Of a DNA stretch of 64,000 bases, positions 18,266 to 27,496 are shown piece by piece; the stretch's first letter is position 1, and every line of letters starts with the position of its first letter. Below the pieces are notes generated by a model. It saw only the letters and a program-made list of their open reading frames with translations. It was not told where the DNA came from and ran no database searches. The stretch lies in assembly GCA_031258195.1 (NCBI GenBank), contig JAIRNF010000020.1:1-64000 (forward strand), written 5' to 3'. The stretch comes from Prevotellaceae bacterium. GTDB taxonomy: Bacteria > Bacteroidota > Bacteroidia > Bacteroidales > UBA932. Both the position numbers and the translations under genes were made by a program.

Positions 18266-19060
18266 ATGCAACAATATAAAGATCTGCTACAAGCTATTCT
18301 TGATAACGGCACCTCTAAAGGTGACCGCACAGGTACAGGAACTATCGGCATTTTCGGCTATCAAATGCGCTTCGATTTATCGAAAGGATTTCCGGTACTT
18401 ACCACCAAAAAGTTACATCTTAAATCGATTATTTACGAACTGCTTTGGTTCTTAAATGGCGATACCAACATAAAATATTTGAACGACCATAAAGTTACCA
18501 TTTGGGACGAATGGGCTGATGAGAATGGCGACCTGGGGCATATTTACGGTTACCAATGGCGTTCGTGGCTCACTCCCGACGGAAAGTATGTTGACCAAAT
18601 TACAGAGCTGATTAGCTCGCTAAAAAACAATCCCGATTCTCGCAGACATATTGTCAGCGCATGGAATGTAGGCGACATACCGAATATGGCTCTGCCTCCG
18701 TGCCATGCGCTATTCCAGCTGTATGTAGCAAATGGAAAACTATCGTGCCAGCTGTATCAACGTAGCGCGGATGTTTTCTTGGGCGTACCGTTTAATATCG
18801 CTTCATACGCGTTGCTTACCATGATGCTTGCACAGGTTACCGATTTAAAGCCGGGAGAATTTATTCATACCTTAGGCGATGCTCATTTATACAGCAACCA
18901 CTTGGATCAGGCAAGGCTACAGCTGGCAAGGGACGCAAGACCTTTGCCTACTATGACAATAAACCCCAAAGTGAAAGACATTTTCGGTTTTAAATACGAA
19001 GATTTTACGCTAACGGGCTACAATCCGCACCCTTCAATTAAGGCAGACATTGCGGTATAA
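18266..19060 (+). CDS. thyA: Thymidylate synthase (264 aa)
   Basis: Makes dTMP from dUMP using methylene-THF. The start is the ATG of MQQYKDLLQ, giving the standard 264-residue protein. The catalytic Cys lies in [34 protein letters not shown] binds dUMP and [12 protein letters not shown] is typical. The enzyme turns methylene-THF into dihydrofolate, and folA, which recycles it, follows about 100 bp downstream. Confidence 0.97.
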   Translation: MQQYKDLLQAILDNGTSKGDRTGTGTIGIFGYQMRFDLSKGFPVLTTKKLHLKSIIYELLWFLNGDTNIKYLNDHKVTIWDEWADENGDLGHIYGYQWRSWLTPDGKYVDQITELISSLKNNPDSRRHIVSAWNVGDIPNMALPPCHALFQLYVANGKLSCQLYQRSADVFLGVPFNIASYALLTMMLAQVTDLKPGEFIHTLGDAHLYSNHLDQARLQLARDARPLPTMTINPKVKDIFGFKYEDFTLTGYNPHPSIKADIAV

Positions 19061-19161
19061 GCAGGGAGTCAGTTGTTAAGCGGAAATGAGAATGTTGCAA
19101 TATATTTCTTAAATTATTTGTATCTTTTGAATTTAAGCTAATTAAATCTTTTAAACTCTAC

Positions 19162-19650
19162 ATGCTATCTATTATTGTTGCCGTCGCGGAGAATAACGTT
19201 ATAGGTTGTAATAACCAGCTGATCTGGCATATCTCGGAAGATTTGAAATACTTTAAACGCATAACTTCAGGGCATGCGGTTATTATGGGTCGAAAGACTT
19301 TCGAGTCTATCGGCAAACCCTTACCACATCGTACAAATATCGTTATATCAAAGAATGCGGAACTTAAGCCGGAAGGCGCTACGGTCGTTCCGTCTTTAGA
19401 AGACGCTATAGCAAAAGTAAATCCGCAAGAAGAAAACTTTATTATTGGTGGCGGCTCAATTTACAGGGAAGCAATGTGTTTAGCCGATAAGCTATACCTC
19501 ACAAAAATACATCATACCTACGAAGGAGATACCTTTTTCCCCGAAATAGGAAACGAATGGAAAGAGATTTCGCGAGAAGATTTCGAGCATGGCGAGAAGT
19601 TCGGACATCCCTTCTCGTTCATAACTTACGAACGAAAAAAGCATGGGTAA
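19162..19650 (+). CDS. folA: Dihydrofolate reductase (162 aa)
   Basis: Reduces dihydrofolate to tetrahydrofolate with NADPH. Typical segments are IIVAVAENNVIGCNNQLIWH, HAVIMGRKTFESIG, RTNIVISK and FIIGGGSIYREAM. Size is normal. It is paired functionally with thyA upstream. Its last codons overlap the start of hydF by 8 bp, so these two are translationally coupled. Confidence 0.96.
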   Translation: MLSIIVAVAENNVIGCNNQLIWHISEDLKYFKRITSGHAVIMGRKTFESIGKPLPHRTNIVISKNAELKPEGATVVPSLEDAIAKVNPQEENFIIGGGSIYREAMCLADKLYLTKIHHTYEGDTFFPEIGNEWKEISREDFEHGEKFGHPFSFITYERKKHG

Positions 19651-20827
19651 AGGAAAGGCAGACTCACTTTACGTTGGAATATACGGACGTAGAAATGTTG
19701 GTAAAAGCACGCTGATTAATGCTATTACACAGCAGGAAGTTGCCATCGTTTCGCCTGTCGCCGGAACGACTACAGACCCCGTAAAACGCTCGTTCGAGCT
19801 GCTTGGAGTTGGCGCTGTAGTTTTTATCGATACCGCGGGCATAGATGATATAAATGAGCTGGGAGAACAGCGTATAAAGAAAACGCTCGACAGCATCCGC
19901 CAGGTAGATATTGCGATATTACTCCTTACCTCTCCCCGGCAATCTCTTACAGAAGAAGAGCGGCGGCTTATTGAAGAGTTCGATAGCTTAAATACACCCT
20001 ATCTTATTGTTTATAACCAACGAGAAGAAAGAAAACCGCAACTTAACATAGCCGAGCCTTTTATCGTTATTAATGCAAAATCAGGCGATGGGATAGATAG
20101 CCTACTTAACGAACTGACAAAAACGGCAAAACCTTTACGGCAAAAAGCAACTTTGCTTGAAGGTATCATTACACCGGGAGACACCGTACTGCTCATCACC
20201 CCTATTGATAGCGAAGCCCCCGAGGGCAGGCTTATACTTCCGCAGGTAAATACCATTCGCGACATAATAGACAACAACGCGGTAGCTATTGTTATGAAAG
20301 AAAATGAAGCCGAACACTTTCTTTCAACATCGGGTATTAAGCCGGCTCTAGCCATTACCGACAGTCAGCTGTTTAAAGAAGCAGACAAGCTAATTCCTAA
20401 CGATATACCGTTAACATCTTTCAGCATACTACTTGCGCGGCAAAAAGGTAACTTCGATGCTTTTCTAAGGGGAACACCTTACATATCTTCCCTAAAAGAC
20501 AACGACAGAATACTGATGCTTGAATCTTGCTCGCATCAAAGTTCGTGCGAAGATATCGGTCGTGTAAAGATTCCGAGCTGGCTGCAAACATTTACGGGGA
20601 AAAAATTGTTATTTGATATAGTAAGCAGGCTCGACAACATTAATCGTCCGATAGCCGACTACGCATTGGTCATTCAGTGCGGAGGTTGTATGGTTACACG
20701 AAAACAGCTGATTAATCGCTTACAACCATTTATAAATGCAGGTATTCCTGTAGCTAACTACGGAATGGCTATTGCCTATACACAAGGTATTTTCGACAGG
20801 GCAACGCAACCGTTCAAGAAACAGTAG
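19643..20827 (+). CDS. hydF: [FeFe]-hydrogenase H-cluster maturation GTPase HydF (394 aa)
   Basis: Scaffold GTPase that carries the diiron subcluster precursor to the hydrogenase HydA. The GTPase part shows GRRNVGKSTLINAI (G1), VAGTTTDPVKR (G2), FIDTAGIDD (G3) and IVYNQREE in the G4 place, where NKxD is usual. The C-terminal iron-sulfur motif reads ESCSHQ ... VIQCGGCM, that is CxH, 46 residues, then QCxxC. In the family consensus CxHx(46-53)HCxxC the second position is usually His; here it is Gln. Partner genes hydE, hydG and hydA are not in the window. The ATG overlaps folA. Confidence 0.93.
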   Translation: MGKGKADSLYVGIYGRRNVGKSTLINAITQQEVAIVSPVAGTTTDPVKRSFELLGVGAVVFIDTAGIDDINELGEQRIKKTLDSIRQVDIAILLLTSPRQSLTEEERRLIEEFDSLNTPYLIVYNQREERKPQLNIAEPFIVINAKSGDGIDSLLNELTKTAKPLRQKATLLEGIITPGDTVLLITPIDSEAPEGRLILPQVNTIRDIIDNNAVAIVMKENEAEHFLSTSGIKPALAITDSQLFKEADKLIPNDIPLTSFSILLARQKGNFDAFLRGTPYISSLKDNDRILMLESCSHQSSCEDIGRVKIPSWLQTFTGKKLLFDIVSRLDNINRPIADYALVIQCGGCMVTRKQLINRLQPFINAGIPVANYGMAIAYTQGIFDRATQPFKKQ

Positions 20828-20860
20828 AATAATAAAATCACACTAACTATAAACCACATT

Positions 20861-22147
20861 ATGACGGGAACACTAAATTCACTTTCTGCCGTTACAATAC
20901 TATCTACCGTTGGAAAGCGGGACGATATTTTAAAAGGATGGCTAGAAAATATCGGTATATGTGCGGGTTGGTCGTCATTTCTTGCAAACATTTGTTGGAC
21001 GGCTATACTACTTGTAATTTGTTGGGCGGTGTACCATTTTGCGGTTAGGTTTCTTAATATTTTTCTTAACAAAGTACACAACAATAAAGTACAGGTTCTT
21101 AAACGGAAAAAGTTTTTCAAACGCATATGCTTAATTCTTCCGCTTGTTATTATTAACGCCAGCTATGCCGATATATGGGCAGATTACCCGGCTTTGCTAA
21201 AATGGTTAGACAAAATTCTCAGCCTTACCTACCTTATAAACTTTATTCTTATTCTCCAAGCTGTTGGTAATACGTTTGTCGATCTATATCAATACGCCGA
21301 AACCGGAAAGCAAAAACCCATAAAAACGCTGGCGCAGTTTATAATGATAATTATCTACTTTGTCAGCGCGGTTATTGCTATATCTATTCTATATGGTGTT
21401 GCTCCGGGTGGTTTACTTACAGGACTAGGCGCCGCATCTGCCGTACTTATGCTGATATTTAAGGATAGCATCTTAGGGTTGGTTGCGGGAATACAGCTAT
21501 CGTTAAACAATATGGTTGCAATCGGCGATTGGGTCGTTCTACCGAAGCATAGCACAGATGGTGATGTTATAGATATTACGCTTACTACGGTAAAAGTTCA
21601 GAACTGGGATAAAACTATTTCAACTATTCCTACCTATATACTCACAAGCGATGTTGTTATTAACTGGCGGGGGATGAGCGAGTCGGGCGGTCGTCGCATA
21701 TCTCGCTCCATCAATATTGACATGAAGAGCATACGGTTTTGTACTCCCGAAATGCTGGAAAAGCTCAAAAAAATCGCACTTGTAAAAGACTATATTGAAA
21801 AAACAGAAGAAGATCAGGCTAAATATAATCAGGAACACAGCTACGATACATCAATAACGGGCAACGGAAGGCAACAAACCAACATCGGTATATTCAGAGC
21901 ATATATGACCGCATACCTCAAGAGCCTGCCCACGCTAAATCAGGATATGACGCTTATGGTTCGCCAAATGCCCCCGACAGAAACAGGTCTGCCCTTACAG
22001 GTTTACTGTTTTACCGCAACAACGGTATGGGTTCTCTATGAGCAAATACAATCTGATATTTTCGACCATTTCTTAGGCATATTGCCCTATTTTGAGCTAA
22101 GCGTATTTCAAAACGTTACAGAGATAGGGATAGGTAAGCTATCGTAA
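20861..22147 (+). CDS. Mechanosensitive ion channel, MscS family, YbdG-like (428 aa)
   Basis: Inner-membrane channel that opens under membrane tension. Several membrane segments lie between about residues 35 and 190. They are followed by the pore helix region GLLTGLGAASAVLMLIFKD, SILGLVAGIQLSLNNMVAIG and the beta domain DWVVLPKHSTDGDVIDITLT. The segment INWRGMSESGGRRISRSINI is typical of the YbdG/MscM subgroup rather than short MscS. The cytoplasmic part fills the C-terminal 190 residues. The gene begins 33 bp after hydF and may be co-transcribed with it. Confidence 0.87.
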   Translation: MTGTLNSLSAVTILSTVGKRDDILKGWLENIGICAGWSSFLANICWTAILLVICWAVYHFAVRFLNIFLNKVHNNKVQVLKRKKFFKRICLILPLVIINASYADIWADYPALLKWLDKILSLTYLINFILILQAVGNTFVDLYQYAETGKQKPIKTLAQFIMIIIYFVSAVIAISILYGVAPGGLLTGLGAASAVLMLIFKDSILGLVAGIQLSLNNMVAIGDWVVLPKHSTDGDVIDITLTTVKVQNWDKTISTIPTYILTSDVVINWRGMSESGGRRISRSINIDMKSIRFCTPEMLEKLKKIALVKDYIEKTEEDQAKYNQEHSYDTSITGNGRQQTNIGIFRAYMTAYLKSLPTLNQDMTLMVRQMPPTETGLPLQVYCFTATTVWVLYEQIQSDIFDHFLGILPYFELSVFQNVTEIGIGKLS

Positions 22148-22247
22148 CTCCTTATACCGTTATTACGAACGACGCTTTGTTAGTATCGAAATATACGATT
22201 TGAGTATTAGATAAAAGAAATTGCATATTGCGATATTTCTTCTCTAT

Positions 22248-22384
22248 GTCATTCCGAACGAAGCTAGGAATCTCCTTATTAGTAACACAAAGTATATATT
22301 GAAAAAAGATTTTTTTTGATTATATATTTTATTAAAGGTCGCAACTCTCTAGTCAACAGATTCTTCGTTTCGCTCGGAATGACG
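22248..22384. repeat. Intergenic palindromic repeat, copy 6
   Basis: Inverted arms of the ATTCC/GGAAT type (left with AC/GC and loop GAA; right with GC/AC and loop GAA), about 85 bp apart, longer than usual, with an A+T-rich centre. The remainder of the 22148-22664 gap shows only the promoter below. Confidence 0.8.
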
Positions 22385-22591
22385 CGAAAAAGAACCGGAA
22401 GGGCAGACTAAAAGACCTGTGGCCGTAATTCGAAATTATAGCCTTTTATAACCTATAGCTGCTTTTTATTCCACGCCCTCTTTCTATTGCCTTTAATTAA
22501 CCTTCTTTATCGGTAAGCCGTTAAATCATAGGTTTTTAGCGTAAAAATCTTATCTGTCTGCTCACAAACAAACGTGTTTGCGTCTTTTTTG

Positions 22592-22599
22592 TAACTTTG
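22592..22599 (+). promoter_or_regulatory. Putative -7 box of the ricT-gldH-trmB unit
   Basis: TAACTTTG matches TAnnTTTG, 65 bp before the ricT ATG. The same TGTAACTTTGTAGG context precedes dnaE. Confidence 0.55.
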
Positions 22600-22664
22600 T
22601 AGGTTATTCCATGCGAAATAACCCGAATTACGGCTTGTAATTCATATTTAATACACGCTAAACC

Positions 22665-23981
22665 ATGTCAATAGATAAGAACAACATACTATACGATACA
22701 CGAAGCCGCAAAGTTCACAGAGACGAACAAGGCGAGCTAAAGGCAACCTCCGTAAAAGGCTGCCATAAGCTGGATGTATATAACTGGCTGCAAAATATTC
22801 CCGCCGATGCCAGCTACGATATCTACGAAGTTAAGTTTAAAAATACCCGCAAAGGCTACTTTAAGAACGTAAACAACCTAAACCTTAAAGTGGGCGATAT
22901 TGTCGCCGTCGAATCATCTCCGGGGCACGATACGGGTATTATTTCGTTAGACGGTCCGTTGGTTAACCTGCAAATTAAGCGGCACAACATAGATACTTCC
23001 CGCTACGAGTTTCGCCGTATATACCGTAAGGCAAAATCGGCAGATATTGAAAAATGGCAAGAGGCTGTTAGCCTAGAGCACACCACAATGATTAAAAGCC
23101 GGCAGATTGTTACCCGTATGGGGCTGAACATGAAGATTGGCGACGTAGAATATCAGGGAGACAGAACTAAAGCCATATTCTACTATATAGCCGACGAACG
23201 TGTTGACTTTCGTGAGCTGATTAAGGTGTTAGCCGAAGAGTTTAAGATTCGTATAGAGATGAAGCAAATCGGGGCAAGGCAGGAAGCCGGACTGATTGGT
23301 GGTATCGGTCCTTGCGGACGCGAGCTTTGCTGCGCACAATGGATGTGCAACTTCGTATCGGTCACAACAAGTGCCGCACGCCACCAAGATATATCGCTAA
23401 ACCCGCAGAAGCTGGCAGGACAATGCAGCAAACTGAAATGCTGCCTTAACTTTGAGGTAGACACATACATTGATGCACAAAAAAAGATGCCCCATATAAA
23501 CGCGCCGTTAGATACCGTTAATGGTCCGTTATACCACATAAAAACAGATATTCTTAAAAAGCTGATGTGGTTCAGCTACGATAAAGATATGCCTGTTAAC
23601 CTTGTGGTTTTTTCTGCCGATAGGGTTCGAGAGCTGATTAAGCTCAACAAAAAGAACATTAAAATAGAAAACATGGAGTCTATAAGCGAAAATATTGAAA
23701 GGCCGGATTCTGACTTTAAGAGCGCCGTGGGCGAAGACAGCATTACCCGCTTTGACGAAAAGAAAAAGAGAAAGAAGAAAAGCAGAAGCAACAACCGCAG
23801 AAACGATAAAAAGACGGAAGCAAAGGAGACAAACGATAATAATAACGGCGCACAGCAGCAAGAGAAAGAGAAGAAAAACAACCAGCAAAACGGTAAAAAA
23901 GATGGTGGCTCACCTCTCAATCATCACAGAAGGCATTATAACAAACCAAAAGAAAAAAGGAATGATGAAGGCGCTAAATAA
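22665..23981 (+). CDS. ricT: PSP1-domain protein RicT (438 aa)
   Basis: The PSP1 domain is clear from the N-terminal half: FKNTRKGYFKNVNNLNLKVG, DIVAVESSPGHDTGIISLDG, and the conserved cysteine part GGIGPCGRELCCAQWM with CSKLKCCLNFE, which in RicT relatives binds iron-sulfur clusters with RicA and RicF. In Firmicutes the complex governs RNase Y processing; the role in Bacteroidota is not settled. The last 90 residues are low-complexity, rich in Lys, Asn and Arg, and may bind RNA. gldH begins inside its last codons. Confidence 0.88.
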   Translation: MSIDKNNILYDTRSRKVHRDEQGELKATSVKGCHKLDVYNWLQNIPADASYDIYEVKFKNTRKGYFKNVNNLNLKVGDIVAVESSPGHDTGIISLDGPLVNLQIKRHNIDTSRYEFRRIYRKAKSADIEKWQEAVSLEHTTMIKSRQIVTRMGLNMKIGDVEYQGDRTKAIFYYIADERVDFRELIKVLAEEFKIRIEMKQIGARQEAGLIGGIGPCGRELCCAQWMCNFVSVTTSAARHQDISLNPQKLAGQCSKLKCCLNFEVDTYIDAQKKMPHINAPLDTVNGPLYHIKTDILKKLMWFSYDKDMPVNLVVFSADRVRELIKLNKKNIKIENMESISENIERPDSDFKSAVGEDSITRFDEKKKRKKKSRSNNRRNDKKTEAKETNDNNNGAQQQEKEKKNNQQNGKKDGGSPLNHHRRHYNKPKEKRNDEGAK

Positions 23982-24471
23982 TTTTGTTTTGTTAAACCTG
24001 TTGGCTTTGCTATGTATAGGGTGCGCCGAAAAGCCCGTCTTTCAGCAAAACATTTCTATGCCGAACAATTCTTGGAATAAAGATAGCATTGTAAAAATAG
24101 AAGTTCCGGTAGTAAACACTACCGGCTATCACGATATATATATCGATATCCGTAACCTTAATAGCTACCCCTACTCTAACCTGTACCTCTTTGTAAATGT
24201 TATTGCTCCAAACGGCGAGAATATGGTAGATACCATTGAATATCGGCTGGCAGACGATTATGGCGCTTGGCTCGGGAACAAATCATCACGTATTTGGGAC
24301 TGTACGCTTCCTTTCAGGGGTATGGTTAAGTTCGCTCAAGAAGGTAGCTATACTTTCAATATACGGCACGGTATGCGCGACAACGAGCTGCAAGGCATAT
24401 CAGATGTTGGGCTGACCATAGAGCTAACCCCCGAAGAGTACGCCAACTCCACGCCGAATAACCCAGAGTAA
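23962..24471 (+). CDS. gldH: Gliding-motility-type lipoprotein GldH (169 aa)
   Basis: The lipoprotein signal MMKALNNFVLLNLLALLCIGC ends in the lipobox CIGC; the body has VPVVNTTGYHDIYIDIRNLN, YSNLYLFVNVIAPNG and CTLPFRGMVKF, the GldH pattern. The frame is open far upstream inside ricT, but the signal peptide fixes the start at ATG 23962 (or 23965), overlapping ricT by 20 bp. GldH occurs in many non-gliding Bacteroidales too, so it does not prove motility. No other gld genes are in the window. Confidence 0.85.
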   Translation: MMKALNNFVLLNLLALLCIGCAEKPVFQQNISMPNNSWNKDSIVKIEVPVVNTTGYHDIYIDIRNLNSYPYSNLYLFVNVIAPNGENMVDTIEYRLADDYGAWLGNKSSRIWDCTLPFRGMVKFAQEGSYTFNIRHGMRDNELQGISDVGLTIELTPEEYANSTPNNPE

Positions 24472-24496
24472 AAACATTGATAAACTTTCAGCATTA

Positions 24497-25225
24497 GTGG
24501 GAAAGGATAAATATAAACGATTTCTCGAAAACCAAACGTTTACCCTCTTACATCAACCCGCATTCGAAGAGGTTTTCAATAAAGATTTTCATTTAAAAGG
24601 ACATTGGCATAGTAGGTTCTTCAACAACGCTAACCCTATCGTTCTTGAACTGGGCTGCGGAAAAGGAGAATACACCGTTGCAATGGCAAGAATGTTTCCT
24701 GATAAAAACTTCATCGGTATTGATATTAAAGGCGCGCGTATGTGGCGGGGAGCTAAAACCGCCACGGAAGAGCAGCTGCCAAACGTAGCATTCGTAAGAA
24801 CACGCATAGAGTTTATCCGTTCTATTTTCGGAGAGAACGAAATAAGCGAAATATGGATTACGTTCCCCGACCCGCAAATGAAAAGCAACCGTCGTAAAAA
24901 ACGCCTTACAGCGGCCGGATTTTTAAATAACTATCGAACATTTTTACAGCCAAATGGCATAGTTCATCTAAAAACCGACAGCCAATTCCTTCACGAATTC
25001 ACAAAGCGCATCATTGCCGAAAATAAATTTATACGGCTGGAGTGCTGCAACGATATTTACGGCACAAGCTATGCCAACGAACTGCTATCGATAAAAACCG
25101 CTTACGAAAAAGAGTTTTTAAGCCAAGGACTACCCATTACCTACCTCAAATTCAACATTCATGGAACAGAATCGGTCAAAGATCCCGAGTCCTTCGACCC
25201 TGACATTTTTCGAACAAGTTTATGA
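24497..25225 (+). CDS. trmB: tRNA (guanine-N7)-methyltransferase (242 aa)
   Basis: Methylates G46 of tRNA using SAM. The SAM loop is VLELGCGKGEYTVAMARMF, followed by FIGIDIKGARMWRGA; the catalytic EIWITFPDPQMKSNRRKKRL and the tail YLKFNIHGTE are as in the family. The start is GTG at 24497 (VGKDKYKRF), 25 bp after gldH; no ATG fits better. The 3' end overlaps the MGMT-like pseudogene in another frame. Confidence 0.92.
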   Translation: MGKDKYKRFLENQTFTLLHQPAFEEVFNKDFHLKGHWHSRFFNNANPIVLELGCGKGEYTVAMARMFPDKNFIGIDIKGARMWRGAKTATEEQLPNVAFVRTRIEFIRSIFGENEISEIWITFPDPQMKSNRRKKRLTAAGFLNNYRTFLQPNGIVHLKTDSQFLHEFTKRIIAENKFIRLECCNDIYGTSYANELLSIKTAYEKEFLSQGLPITYLKFNIHGTESVKDPESFDPDIFRTSL

Positions 25226-25531
25226 GGTTGTTAAGCTAATTCCGTCCGGGGTGTTACTAGCCACGGCGCCATAGCGCGCGCGTTAGGCTCGGCACAATCA
25301 TCCCGCGTGGTTGGCCGGGCTATGAATGCTTGCCATAACCACCAATCGAATATACCCGCACACAGAGTTGTTAACCACAGCGGATTACTTACCGGTAAAC
25401 GCCATTTTGACGCTCCAAACGTAATGCAAATGTTGCTGGAAAAAGAAGGCGTAAAAGTAAAAAACAACAAAGTAGTAAACTTTAAAGCGGTGTTTTGGGA
25501 TCCGACGCAAGAGCTCATTAACGATCTGTAA
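25161..25531 (+). pseudogene. MGMT-like (alkyltransferase-like) protein with a frameshift
   Basis: From ATG 25161 (inside trmB) one frame gives TLTFFEQVYEVVKLIPSG and then a stop. A -1 shift near 25240 restores VTSHGAIARALGSAQSSRVV, GRAMNACHNHQSNIPAHRVV, LLTGKRHFDAPNVMQMLLEK to 25531. The family has IPxGRVTTYGAIA at the broken place, so one lost base (GGGCGT to GGGGT) explains it. The normal PCHRV active-site Cys is replaced (PAHRV), as in non-catalytic alkyltransferase-like proteins that flag alkylated DNA. The intact gene would give about 123 aa. Confidence 0.75.
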
Positions 25532-25554
25532 GTGCCAATCAAAAATATAACGAA

Positions 25555-26611
25555 ATGAAAAATTTTAAATACTCTTGCCTTTTCTTAATTGCTACTATTG
25601 CACTCAACGCATGTAACAACACCACCCCTAAAGCACGAGCAACTCGAAAACATTGTTAGCGTTGAAAGAAATGCCGAAATGTATGTTGTTAAACCCAATA
25701 AAAACGGTGATTGGAAAGTCTTTCAGGGACCTTCGGTTAAAGCCATAAGCCGGAGTAGTCCGACTTATCTGCACGGGGGAGATTCGCTAACCATCTACCA
25801 TAGGCTATTCCGACGACCGCATATTTTTTGCCATAGAAAGGCAGAAAGGAAGCGATACGTTATACGTCTCGGAAAAGCATATACCTATGGAGGGAACGCC
25901 TAATTTTCGCGAATTAGGGGGTATTATTAATAGAGACGGCAAACAAATACGCTGGGGCAATTTTTCCGTTCAGGTTCGCCGGAAGGCTTAACGGATAATG
26001 ATTTTACCTATTTCAACAAGCCGGGTATAAAAAAGATTATTGATTTACGCTCTGACAGCGAGATAGCAGCCGCGTCCGACCGTATAGCAGACTCCAGCAT
26101 ACAATGGCAACAGGTTAGGATTATGAACCCCTCGGATAAGCGGTCCGTAATGACAACAGATGTAAAACTAACCCCCGAAACAACAGCTCGGTTTTTGGTT
26201 GAAAGTAACAAGAACTTTGCGCTAAACATTCAACGTTTCCAGCCTATTATGGATGCGCTATTTGATGGCGAACCATTTCTTTTCCACTGTACGGCAGGGA
26301 AAGATCGTACAGGAATGTCAGCCTCACGAATATTAACGGCTCCGAATGTTGACAGAGATGCCATAATGAATGATTATCTGCTAACAAATAAGTACACTAT
26401 TCCTTACTACAGAGCAAACAAAGAAAAAACGCAAATGCTTGCATTTGATGACAATGTAATAAACGAACCGGGCGGCGTAAAAGAGGAATACCCGCAAGCG
26501 GCATTCAACACAATAGACAGCATTTATGGCAACAGCGCAACAATGCTAGAAAAAGAGTTTGGCATTACACCGAAGAAGCGACAAGAGCTGATTAAAAAAT
26601 ATACTTACTAA
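25555..26611 (+). pseudogene. Tyrosine phosphatase-like lipoprotein with three frameshifts
   Basis: ATG 25555 starts a lipoprotein signal FLIATIALNACNNT. The frame then changes near 25620 (C run) to EQLENIVSVERNAEMYVVKP, near 25795 to IGYSDDRIFFAIERQKGSDT and MEGTPNFRELGGIINRDGKQ, and near 25963 (T run) to SGSPEGLTDNDFTYFNKPGI. The last part runs to 26611 and contains the phosphatase P-loop FLFHCTAGKDRTGMSA (Cys and Arg of CX5R). The order is that of the Y_phosphatase3 family, with an N-terminal beta domain. Restored length would be about 350 aa. The catalytic piece alone could start at ATG 26123 but without export signal. Confidence 0.78.
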
Positions 26612-26618
26612 CTTTTTC

Positions 26619-26699
26619 GTCATTTCGAGCGAAGCGAGAAATCTGTTACTAAGCGGCAGTATGCTAAATGACCAAATTTCTCGCTTCGCTCGAAATGAT
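26619..26699. repeat. Intergenic palindromic repeat, copy 7
   Basis: Inverted, near-identical arms: ATTTC/GAAAT, GA/GA, GC/GC, loop GAA. It sits between converging genes and overlaps neither stop. Confidence 0.9.
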
Positions 26700-26702
26700 A
26701 GC

Positions 26703-27491
26703 TTATTTTAGATCCATTCGCTTAATCATCCTTCTTGAAATAATATAAAAAGCCACCAAGTAGACGCAGGTTACAGCTACCGCAATTTCCTCCGTCGGTC
26801 GGCTATTATTCACAAAGGGCGCCAACACATTAGGGTTTAAGTTATCTGCCACGTTAATCGGGAAATATTCGCCTAGATTACTTTCAAACGAGCGTTTTAT
26901 CCCAAACGCCAGCGAATTCTCTACAACTAAAGCATATACCATAAAAAGAGTGATGGCTAAACCAGACCGCTTTACCCAAAGAGTTATTATCAGAGCTACG
27001 CTTAGCCAGCTTAAGCTATCTAAGAAGAAAAAGAGCGAGTATTTAAGGCTCGAAACAAAGCCCGAAACCGTTCCACCGTCGCCCATTAAGGCATATAATG
27101 CTGTAAAGCCGACATGTACAAGAGTCGCAAAAACAGAAAGCAAAACAACTATCTGCCATTTTGCATTTATAAACTGTGTCCGGCTAAGCCCGTCTATTAT
27201 GTTCTGGCGATGGGTTCTGTAGCTGAATTCGTTTGCGATTTGCGTTATTAGTACAATACCTAACACAATAAACATATAGCTGCCCATATAGGCTGTAAGC
27301 CGGGCTATCCGAGGATATCGGAAAAAGCTATCTAAAAAACTACCAATCATTTCAGTCGGCGCCTCATTATTTATGGCATACATAATATACACCAAGCCGA
27401 AGAAACCTAATACGAATAAGCCAAGCATTATCCAAAACGCTTTATACTTACGCATCTTCATCCACTCCAATGCCATTAACTTCTGTAACAT
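26703..27491 (-). CDS. ABC transporter permease, ABC-2 type (262 aa)
   Basis: Hydrophobic protein with about six membrane segments, beginning LEWMKMRKYKAFWIMLGLFV and ending VYLVAFYIISRRMIKRMDLK, as in ABC-2 permeases of the GldA/NatB type. The segment EFSYRTHRQNIIDGLSRTQF is the usual coupling region. It follows the ATPase gene by 5 bp in the same operon. The substrate is unknown; such pairs often export peptides or act in stress response. Confidence 0.85.
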   Translation of the reverse strand: MLQKLMALEWMKMRKYKAFWIMLGLFVLGFFGLVYIMYAINNEAPTEMIGSFLDSFFRYPRIARLTAYMGSYMFIVLGIVLITQIANEFSYRTHRQNIIDGLSRTQFINAKWQIVVLLSVFATLVHVGFTALYALMGDGGTVSGFVSSLKYSLFFFLDSLSWLSVALIITLWVKRSGLAITLFMVYALVVENSLAFGIKRSFESNLGEYFPINVADNLNPNVLAPFVNNSRPTEEIAVAVTCVYLVAFYIISRRMIKRMDLK

Positions 27492-27496
27492 ATCGT

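Noticed and set aside
23576..23920. Hydrophobic open frames opposite the ricT 3' end
   Set aside because: They are antisense shadows of the Lys-rich tail, giving Phe/Leu-rich nonsense.
23695..23961. N-terminal extension of gldH inside ricT
   Set aside because: The extension is a basic shadow of the Lys/Asn-rich end of ricT; the lipoprotein signal fixes the start at 23962.
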